Of a stretch of 64,000 bases of DNA, positions 58,878-64,000 are shown one piece after another; the first letter of the stretch is position 1, and every line of letters starts with the position of its first letter. The stretch lies in the NCBI GenBank assembly GCA_015067885.1, contig SVLO01000003.1, forward strand, positions 62,001 to 126,000. Reading direction: 5' to 3'. Under the pieces are notes generated by a model. That model was given only the letters and a program-made list of their open reading frames with translations. It made no database searches and had not been told where the DNA came from. Both the position numbers and the translations under genes were made by a program. The stretch is from Oscillospiraceae bacterium (lineage in GTDB: Bacteria > Bacillota > Clostridia > Oscillospirales > Oscillospiraceae).

Positions 58878-59231
58878 TTACAGAGCCTTCTTGGCGGTCT
58901 CCACCAGCTGGGCGAAGGCGGCCTTGTCGTTGACGGCCAGCTCAGCCAGCATCTTGCGGTTGATGGCGATGCCGGCCTTCTTCAGGCCGTTCATGAAGGT
59001 GGAATAGTTCATGCCGTTCATCTTGGCACCGGCGCTGATGCGGGTGATCCACAGCTGACGGAAGTCGCGCTTCTTCAGCTTGCGACCGGTGTAAGCGTAG
59101 GTCAGGGACTTCATGACAGCCTGGTTAGCCATCTTGAAGTGACGGGACTTGGCGCCCCAGTAGCCCTTAGCCAGCTTCAGGATCTTGTTTCTTCTCTTGC
59201 GCGTCATCATCGCGCCCTTAACTCTTGCCAT
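58878..59231 (-). CDS. rplT: Ribosomal protein L20
   Basis: The 117-residue protein starts [32 protein letters not shown] and contains [20 protein letters not shown], as expected of bL20. In Firmicutes L20 represses this operon by binding the leader RNA. It is 22 bases after rpmI. Confidence 0.97.
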   Translation of the reverse strand: MARVKGAMMTRKRRNKILKLAKGYWGAKSRHFKMANQAVMKSLTYAYTGRKLKKRDFRQLWITRISAGAKMNGMNYSTFMNGLKKAGIAINRKMLAELAVNDKAAFAQLVETAKKAL

Positions 59232-59253
59232 TGTTGTCTACCTCCCTTTCCTC

Positions 59254-59457
59254 TTACTTGTACAGAATCAGACGCTTGACAGCGGCCTCATTGGTCTTGT
59301 CAGCGTAGGCGCCCTTGCGCAGACCGCGCTTGAGCTTGGTGGTCTTGCCGTGGCCGTTCAGCAGGTGACGCTTGTTGGCGTGGGCACGCTTGACCTTACC
59401 GGTCTTGGTCAGGGAGAAGCGCTTCTTAGCGCCGCTGTGAGTCTTAATCTTCGGCAT
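59254..59457 (-). CDS. rpmI: Ribosomal protein L35
   Basis: A 67-residue basic protein with [33 protein letters not shown], the bL35 N-terminus. It lies between infC and rplT in the conserved order. Confidence 0.96.
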   Translation of the reverse strand: MPKIKTHSGAKKRFSLTKTGKVKRAHANKRHLLNGHGKTTKLKRGLRKGAYADKTNEAAVKRLILYK

Positions 59458-59475
59458 AACAGAAAACTCCTTTTC

Positions 59476-60006
59476 TTATTTTTTGCTTTCTTTGGCGGAC
59501 TTGGGGGACAGGAAGATGGACATATGCCGACCTTCCAGTTTGGGAGCCTTGTCCAGGACTGCGCTCTCACCGCACTCATCGGCGAACTTGACCAGCAGGT
59601 CCTGACCGATTTCGGTGTGGGCCATCTCACGGCCGCGGAAGCGGACGGTGACCTTGACACGGTTTCCCTCGCCCAGAAACTTCTGGGCGCTGCGCAGCTT
59701 GACGTTAAAGTCGTTCACATCGATGCTGGGGGACATACGAACTTCCTTAATTTCGACCACGCGCTGGTTCTTGCGTGCTTCCTTTTCGCGCTTGGTCTGT
59801 TCGAACCGGAACTTGCCGTAGTCCATGACCTTGCACACAGGGGGGACGGCGTTGGGGGAGATCTTGACCAGGTCAAGACCCTGCTCCTCGGCCAGTTTCA
59901 GGGCGTCCTGCGCGGACATGATGCCCAGCTGCTCGCCGGTTTCGGAGATCAGGCGAACTTCTTTGTCGCGGATTTCCTCGTTGAGCTGATGATCTGTGTT
60001 AGCGAT
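59476..60006 (-). CDS. infC: Translation initiation factor IF-3, apparent AUC start codon
   Basis: The protein (176 residues) has LNEEIRDKEVRLISETGEQLGIMSAQDALKLAEEQGLDLVKISPNAVPPVCKVMDYGKF and the C-terminal MAHTEIGQDLLVKFADE, both standard for IF-3. No ATG, GTG or TTG precedes the mature sequence in frame near a ribosome site. The codon 9 bases after GGAGG is ATC, giving (M)ANTDHQLNEEI. E. coli infC uses AUU, and rare starts let IF-3 limit its own translation. The frame extends to an ATG at 60192, but that lies on the promoter. Confidence 0.93.
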   Translation of the reverse strand: MANTDHQLNEEIRDKEVRLISETGEQLGIMSAQDALKLAEEQGLDLVKISPNAVPPVCKVMDYGKFRFEQTKREKEARKNQRVVEIKEVRMSPSIDVNDFNVKLRSAQKFLGEGNRVKVTVRFRGREMAHTEIGQDLLVKFADECGESAVLDKAPKLEGRHMSIFLSPKSAKESKK

Positions 60007-60163
60007 GGGAAAGCACCTCCAGACAAAAATAATTGCGGCTGCCGAAACGGCACCCGCACAACGAAACACCACCGGTGACCCGGTGAAGTGATACGATGTT
60101 GACCCTTGGGCCCAATGGCTTGGGGTGAGGACGGGAACCGTTCCTGCTTTGTTTTGCTTGAGT
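60007..60163 (-). promoter_or_regulatory. L20-type leader of infC-rpmI-rplT with terminator hairpin
   Basis: The ~150-base leader between promoter and infC includes a stem (60034-60057: TGCGG-x-TGCC with GGCA-x-CCGCA) followed leftwards by ATTATTTTT, which is a terminator. Firmicutes infC operons usually carry an L20-binding leader at this place. I can support the terminator directly; the L20 site is by analogy. Confidence 0.7.
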
Positions 60164-60192
60164 AGTATACCAGTATGAGCGCGCTTTGTCAA
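60164..60192 (-). promoter_or_regulatory. Promoter of infC-rpmI-rplT
   Basis: TTGACA (60192-60187), 17-base spacer, TATACT (60169-60164). Confidence 0.88.
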
Positions 60193-60219
60193 CAGGAAAA
60201 TGAAAAATATTTATTATGA

Positions 60220-60249
60220 AACATCCCGGCTCGCATGAGCCGGGATGTT
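60220..60249 (-). terminator. Hairpin after the esterase gene
   Basis: A 13-bp perfect stem (AACATCCCGGCTC and complement) with a GCAT loop, 9 bases past the stop. The leftward tail is TCATAATAAA, so only weakly U-rich. Confidence 0.6.
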
Positions 60250-60258
60250 GTGGGAGCA

Positions 60259-61533
60259 TCAATCGTAATAGCTGGTATACTTTCTCGTCGGATGCTCGAA
60301 ATCGGTGCAATCCGGGCACAGGGGTCTGCGGTAAACGCCGCGCTCGGTTTTTACATACAGAGCGTCGGTAACGGCGATATCGATCGGCATGGTGTCATCG
60401 GGGAGGTCGAGGATGACGTCGATCAGACCGAAGGAGCGCACACACTGAACGCCGATGGCGGTCAGTACATAGAGCCGGTCGACGGCGTCGGTGGCCATGG
60501 CGATGGCACCCTTGGGGTAAATTCTGGGGATGGTGTGGAGGGTTGCGTGGAGGATTCGCTTTTCGACCGCGAGCGCATCGTCCGCAACATACATATATAC
60601 TATGTCATCGTCGCGGTCTGCGGCGTACCATGTCAGGCTGTCGAAGGACGGGAGGACGTGGTCATAGGTACGGATTGCGGTGGGGACCTCCGGGGAGGTT
60701 TTGACAGGGAATTCGTCACACAGTTCCCAACGGCTGCCGAAGGGAATGACCTGATTCACCCGGGGAGAATTGGCGGGTGCGGTGATGGGCTTTGTTTGAT
60801 AATCCTTCCAAAGCCATTCAAACCGCTGGTAGGCCTCGGCCTGGTTTCGGTAACGGCTGCTGTGGCCCTCGCCCTTGAACTGCGCGAAACGGTAATCATA
60901 GCCGGCAAACACCAGACCCTTGTCGGTTTCTTCATCGATGCCGCGGCTCCAACCGAAGTAATCATTCGGCTCGTTTTCCGAGGACTCGTGATAGATGCGC
61001 AGAGGCTTGGTTTCGTATTTGCGGATGAGGTAGGGAAGCTCGTTGCCCCGACCCATGGCAAGGAAAGAGGGGGAGCACATATAGACCCGGCGGAAATATT
61101 CGGGGTGGAACCAGGCCATCACGAGGGAGGAGATGCCGCCGGAGGAGCCTCCGCTGATCATATGCATATCAGGGGAGGTGGAAAGGTTCAATTCGTAGGT
61201 CTTTGTAATATAAGGAATCAACTCATACACAACAAAGTCGGCGTATTCCCGGTCGAACAGATCGTAGCTGTTCATGCGCATGCCACGCACGGTTCCGTCG
61301 GGCATGGTCAGCTTGCCGGGGTTTATGCCAACGTAGATGCAGTAGGGAGCCTTCCCTTCGTCAGCCAGGGTGAGCATGGCGTTGTGGTTGGCATCGTTCT
61401 GGCGGTCATGCTCCAGAAACAGAGCGAATTCCTTTACATCAACCTGAGGAACGGAGAGGGTGAAGTTGAATTTGAAACCGGGTTTATACTTGACACCCAC
61501 CAGTTCACCGGCAATTATTTTGACTTCGGTCAT
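60259..61533 (-). CDS. Alpha/beta-hydrolase esterase with C-terminal propeller-like domain
   Basis: Residues ~1-270 resemble enterochelin-esterase/putative esterase enzymes: a beta-rich N-terminal segment, the nucleophile in MISGGSSGGISSLVMAWFHPEYFRRVYMCSPS, and GEGHSSRYRNQ with the catalytic His. The remaining ~150 residues (DDDIVYMYVADDALAVEKRILH, AMATDAVDRLYVLTAIGVQCVRSFGLIDVILDLP) look like blades of an SMP-30/NHL-type beta-propeller; the combination is seen in some gluconolactonase/esterase proteins. The ATG at 61533 follows AAGGAGG by 9 bases. No signal peptide, so cytoplasmic. Confidence 0.78.
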   Translation of the reverse strand: MTEVKIIAGELVGVKYKPGFKFNFTLSVPQVDVKEFALFLEHDRQNDANHNAMLTLADEGKAPYCIYVGINPGKLTMPDGTVRGMRMNSYDLFDREYADFVVYELIPYITKTYELNLSTSPDMHMISGGSSGGISSLVMAWFHPEYFRRVYMCSPSFLAMGRGNELPYLIRKYETKPLRIYHESSENEPNDYFGWSRGIDEETDKGLVFAGYDYRFAQFKGEGHSSRYRNQAEAYQRFEWLWKDYQTKPITAPANSPRVNQVIPFGSRWELCDEFPVKTSPEVPTAIRTYDHVLPSFDSLTWYAADRDDDIVYMYVADDALAVEKRILHATLHTIPRIYPKGAIAMATDAVDRLYVLTAIGVQCVRSFGLIDVILDLPDDTMPIDIAVTDALYVKTERGVYRRPLCPDCTDFEHPTRKYTSYYD

Positions 61534-61564
61534 AGCGAATCGCCTCCTTGATTGTTCGGGTATC

Positions 61565-61593
61565 AGTATACCATCAAACAGTTGGTATATCAA
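61565..61593 (-). promoter_or_regulatory. Promoter of the esterase gene with an overlapping inverted repeat
   Basis: TTGATA (61593-61588), 17-base spacer, TATACT (61570-61565). The inverted repeat TATACCA-9-TGGTATA (61567-61589) lies across the spacer and both boxes and could be an operator. Confidence 0.75.
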
Positions 61594-61617
61594 GGGAAAA
61601 GGTGAGAGAGGAACAAA

Positions 61618-61645
61618 AACTCCCGACTCGAATGAGTCGGGAGTT
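61618..61645 (-). terminator. Terminator of the tRNA operon
   Basis: A 12-bp perfect stem (AACTCCCGACTC and complement) with GAAT loop, followed leftwards by TTTTTGTT, 4 bases past tRNA-Cys. Confidence 0.85.
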
Positions 61646-61648
61646 AAT

Positions 61649-61722
61649 TGGAGGTGCCACCCAGATTTGAACTGGGGGTGGAGCTTTTGCAGAGCTCTGC
61701 CTTACCACTTGGCTATGGCACC
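61649..61722 (-). tRNA. tRNA-Cys (GCA)
   Basis: A 74-base cloverleaf with encoded CCA. The acceptor GGTGCCA pairs with TGGCACC; the anticodon loop CTGCAAA has GCA. Last gene of the tRNA operon. Confidence 0.96.
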
Positions 61723-61751
61723 ACATGGAGCGGTATTCCGCCCCAAAAAAA

Positions 61752-61827
61752 TGGAGCGAGTGACGAGGCTCGAACTCGCTACCTCCACCTTGGCAAGGTG
61801 GCGCTCTACCAGATGAGCTACACTCGC
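61752..61827 (-). tRNA. tRNA-Gly (GCC)
   Basis: A 76-base cloverleaf with encoded CCA. Acceptor GCGAGTG pairs with CACTCGC; anticodon stem CCACC/GGTGG holds loop TTGCCAA with GCC. Confidence 0.96.
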
Positions 61828-61870
61828 ATTTTGCCCTGAAAGGGGAGGACCCTCTCAGGGGCTTTGTTGT

Positions 61871-61946
<76 letters not shown>

Positions 61947-61949
61947 AAA

Positions 61950-62026
<77 letters not shown>

Positions 62027-62043
62027 AGATGGTAAAGGATTAA

Positions 62044-62119
62044 TGGTGGGAACAACAGGGCTCGAACCTGTGACATCATGCTTGTAAGGCATGCGCTCTA
62101 CCAGCTGAGCTATGCTCCC
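62044..62119 (-). tRNA. tRNA-Val (TAC)
   Basis: A 76-base cloverleaf with encoded CCA. Acceptor GGGAGCA, anticodon loop CTTACAA with TAC. First gene of the Val-Asp-Phe-Gly-Cys operon. Confidence 0.96.
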
Positions 62120-62151
62120 CTGTTGTGCCGTCAACTCGAACGGCAGGTGCT

Positions 62152-62180
62152 ATTATAATGGAAACAAACAAAGATGTCAA
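62152..62180 (-). promoter_or_regulatory. Consensus promoter of the tRNA operon
   Basis: Perfect TTGACA (62180-62175), 17-base spacer, perfect TATAAT (62157-62152), 33 bases before tRNA-Val. Confidence 0.92.
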
Positions 62181-62247
62181 CAGGAAAATCATCTTTTTTT
62201 GAAAAAGTTTTTTGCCGGGTAAAATAGAGGGAACACCTGTGATTTCC

Positions 62248-62277
62248 TTGACAATCGGTGTGATAAAATGGTATAAC
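62248..62277 (+). promoter_or_regulatory. Promoter of pfkA
   Basis: TTGACA (62248-62253), 18-base spacer, TATAAC (62272-62277), 35 bases before the start codon. Confidence 0.75.
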
Positions 62278-62311
62278 ATAGGCGGAATATAACAGATGGG
62301 AAGTGACCTGT

Positions 62312-63292
62312 ATGGAACATAAAATCAAACGCATCGGCGTGCTGACCAGCGGCGGCGACGCTCCCGGTATGAACGCAGTGGTCCGCGCGGTGGTCCGTAC
62401 CGCCATGAGCCGGGGCGTGGAGTGCATCGGTATCCGCCGTGGCTACAACGGCCTGATCAAGGGTGACTTCATCCGCATGGACGCAAGTACCGTCAGCCAC
62501 ATCATCGAAAAGGGCGGCACGGTGCTGTACACCGCCCGCAGCGAGGAGTTCAGGACGGAGGAAGGGCAGAAGAAGGCGGTGGACACCTGCCGTCTGCTGG
62601 GGCTGGACGGTGTGGTAGCCATTGGCGGCGACGGTACCTTCCGCGGTGCGCTGGCCCTGTCCCGCCACGGCATTCCCGTGGTTGGCATCCCCGCCACCAT
62701 TGATAACGACATCGGATGCTCCCAGTACACCATCGGCTTTGACACCGCCTGCAATACCGCGGTGGATGCCATCGATATGCTCCGTGACACCATGCAGTCC
62801 CACGAGCGCTGCTCTGTGGTGGAGGTCATGGGCCGTCAGGCCGGCTACCTTGCATTGTATGTAGGTATTGCCACCGGTGCTACTGCCGTGTTGATCCCCG
62901 AGCGACCCGTGGACATCGAGCGGGACGTGGTGGAGAAGATACGTCAGGCCCGTCTGGCCGGCCGCACCCACTTTATGGTGGTGGTGGCCGAGGGCGCCGG
63001 CAGTGCCATGGACATCTCCGCCCAGATTCATGAGGCCACCGGCCTTGATCCCCGGGTCACCGTGCTGGGTCACATTCAGCGTGGCGGATCTCCGTCCTCC
63101 CGGGATCGGGAAACGGCCACCCGCATGGGGTACGAGGCGGTGCAGACTCTGCTGGCCGGCAAGGGCAACTGCGTGGTTGCCACCAAGGACGGCAAAATCG
63201 TTACCATTGACATTGAAGAAGCCCTGACCATGACCAAGCAGTTCCCCATGGACCGCTACGATGTGCTGGAGGCAGTTACCACCAACGGCTAA
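62312..63292 (+). CDS. pfkA: ATP-dependent 6-phosphofructokinase
   Basis: The 326-residue enzyme has IGVLTSGGDAPGMNAVVRAVVR, VAIGGDGTFRGA, GIPATIDNDI with the catalytic Asp region, IGFDTACNTAVDAID, VVEVMGRQAGYLAL and GHIQRGGSPS. The Gly-Gly-Asp-Gly motif agrees with ATP-type rather than PPi-type enzymes. It phosphorylates fructose-6-phosphate in glycolysis. The ATG at 62312 gives the family start. Stand-alone gene. Confidence 0.96.
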   Translation: MEHKIKRIGVLTSGGDAPGMNAVVRAVVRTAMSRGVECIGIRRGYNGLIKGDFIRMDASTVSHIIEKGGTVLYTARSEEFRTEEGQKKAVDTCRLLGLDGVVAIGGDGTFRGALALSRHGIPVVGIPATIDNDIGCSQYTIGFDTACNTAVDAIDMLRDTMQSHERCSVVEVMGRQAGYLALYVGIATGATAVLIPERPVDIERDVVEKIRQARLAGRTHFMVVVAEGAGSAMDISAQIHEATGLDPRVTVLGHIQRGGSPSSRDRETATRMGYEAVQTLLAGKGNCVVATKDGKIVTIDIEEALTMTKQFPMDRYDVLEAVTTNG

Positions 63293-63302
63293 GTTGCAGA
63301 AT

Positions 63303-63335
63303 AAAACCCCGGACGGATTTCCGTCCGGGGTTTTT
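63303..63335. terminator. Bidirectional terminator between pfkA and murC
   Basis: A 14-bp perfect stem (AAAACCCCGGACGG and complement) with ATTT loop and flanking A/T runs, between convergent genes. Confidence 0.88.
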
Positions 63336-63344
63336 GTATGATGA

Positions 63345-64000
63345 TTACTTGCGTTGGGCCAGTTTTTCGCCCACGGTGTAGATGCTGCCGGCACCCACCG
63401 TCAAAATGAGGTCGCCGGGTCGGGCAAGGTCTGCCAGAGCGTCGGTCAACTCGTCTAATGTTTCATAGTAGGCCGCCCCGGGGATATGAGGCAGCAGGTC
63501 GCGGGAGGAGATGCCGATGGTGTTTTTCTCCCGGGCGGCGTAGATTTCGCCCAGCAGGGTCACATCCGCCAGCTTCAGCACCCGACAGAAATCGTCAAAC
63601 AGCTCCTTGGTGCGGGTGTAGGTGTGGGGCTGGAAGGCGCAGACAATGCGCTTGTAGCCCAGCGGCTTCACGGCGGTGAGTAGCGCCTCCACCTCGCTGG
63701 GGTGGTGGGCGTAGTCGTCATAGATCTTTGCGCCGTTGTACTCGCCCTTGAACTCAAAACGGCGGCCGGCACCGGTGAAGGCACCCAAACCCTCCGTCAC
63801 AGCGGCGGCGGGAATGCCCATCACATAGGCGGCAGCAGCGGCGGCAAGGGCGTTTTTCACGTTGTGCATACCGGGTACCTGCAGGGCGGCGTGGGCGTAC
63901 AGTTTGCCGTCGGCCACGATGTCAAAGTCGGCCATTCCGTTGGTGAAAGTCAGGTTTTTTGCATGGACCACGCCGGTCTCCACACCGAAGGTGATGATAT
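63345..64000 (-). CDS. murC: UDP-N-acetylmuramate-L-alanine ligase, C-terminal part (N-terminus beyond the right edge)
   Basis: The visible ~218 residues hold the end of the central ATPase domain (VPGMHNVKNALAAAAAA) and the C-terminal domain with IYDDYAHHPSEVEALLTAV, AFQPHTYTRTKELFDDFCRVL and LTVGAGSIYTVGEKL. These are MurC signatures (the AHHP motif and QPHTYTRT separate it from MurD/E/F). MurC adds L-Ala to UDP-MurNAc. The gene is open at the window edge. Confidence 0.95.
   Translation of the reverse strand, partial: IITFGVETGVVHAKNLTFTNGMADFDIVADGKLYAHAALQVPGMHNVKNALAAAAAAYVMGIPAAAVTEGLGAFTGAGRRFEFKGEYNGAKIYDDYAHHPSEVEALLTAVKPLGYKRIVCAFQPHTYTRTKELFDDFCRVLKLADVTLLGEIYAAREKNTIGISSRDLLPHIPGAAYYETLDELTDALADLARPGDLILTVGAGSIYTVGEKLAQRK

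Noticed and set aside
59476-60192. Longer IF-3 starting at the ATG at 60192
   Set aside because: That ATG lies within the promoter, upstream of the predicted transcript, and the added residues are unlike IF-3.

Overview
The window looks like a chromosomal segment of an anaerobic, spore-forming, fairly GC-rich Clostridia bacterium of the Oscillospirales / gut Ruminococcaceae kind. The evidence is a SpoIIR homologue, T-box leaders, a ferredoxin-linked 2-oxoacid oxidoreductase, a ClpE-type chaperone, an ECF energy-coupling module, CsaB-type cell-wall pyruvylation and a purine operon that uses separate PurO and short PurH enzymes. I see no prophage, insertion sequence, rRNA or CRISPR array; this is mostly compact operons separated by clear hairpin terminators.

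Layout. 1-632: 5' part of a zinc-ribbon membrane protein that runs off the left edge. 873-11052: two operons that diverge from a ~720-base intergenic region holding two back-to-back T-box leaders. Leftwards: a degenerate isopropylmalate-synthase-like protein and a TIM-barrel/acyl-CoA-ligase fusion. Rightwards: an XRE-cupin-acyl-CoA-ligase fusion, a P-loop ATPase and a four-subunit VorDBAC-type oxidoreductase. 11173-16959: leucine-dehydrogenase-like enzyme, Lrp regulator, aminotransferase, ThrH, DUF1015 protein, IspE. 17014-26220: SpoIIR, ClpE-like ATPase, CvpA-like protein, DUF5711 protein, TruA, EcfT-EcfA2-EcfA1, an rRNA-methyltransferase-like protein. 26353-29394: YgjP-type metallopeptidase and a polar amino-acid ABC importer. 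29644-35426: LtaS-like enzyme, then a MarR-controlled alcohol/aldehyde dehydrogenase-DegV operon. 35553-42901: cell-wall polymer cluster (MurJ-like flippase, O-antigen-ligase-like protein, two glycosyltransferase genes, DUF4330 pair, GT-CsaB fusion). 43092-51738: DivIVA-like protein and a purECFMNO-H-D operon behind a possible peptide attenuator. 51870-57092: TuaH-like glycosyltransferase, PAP2 phosphatase, and a nested GT8/acyltransferase operon. 57276-61533: XRE membrane regulator, hemolysin III, infC-rpmI-rplT with its leader, esterase. 61649-62119: five tRNAs. 62312-64000: pfkA and the C-terminal part of murC.

The most interesting part is the divergent T-box locus. T-boxes switch genes on when a given tRNA is uncharged, so they normally drive synthesis or uptake of an amino acid. 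Here they drive acyl-CoA ligases and a VorABC-type 2-oxoacid:ferredoxin oxidoreductase, followed by a leucine-dehydrogenase-like enzyme and an aminotransferase. The simplest reading is that the oxidoreductase runs in the reductive direction: branched or aryl acids taken from the gut are activated to acyl-CoA, carboxylated to 2-oxoacids and aminated to amino acids. Base-pairing geometry suggests an Ile codon (AUC) in the rightward leader and a Leu codon (CUG) in the leftward one, but this is inference. Both ligases carry extra N-terminal domains, and the IPMS-like protein has lost its expected metal ligands, so this may be an undescribed variant of the pathway.
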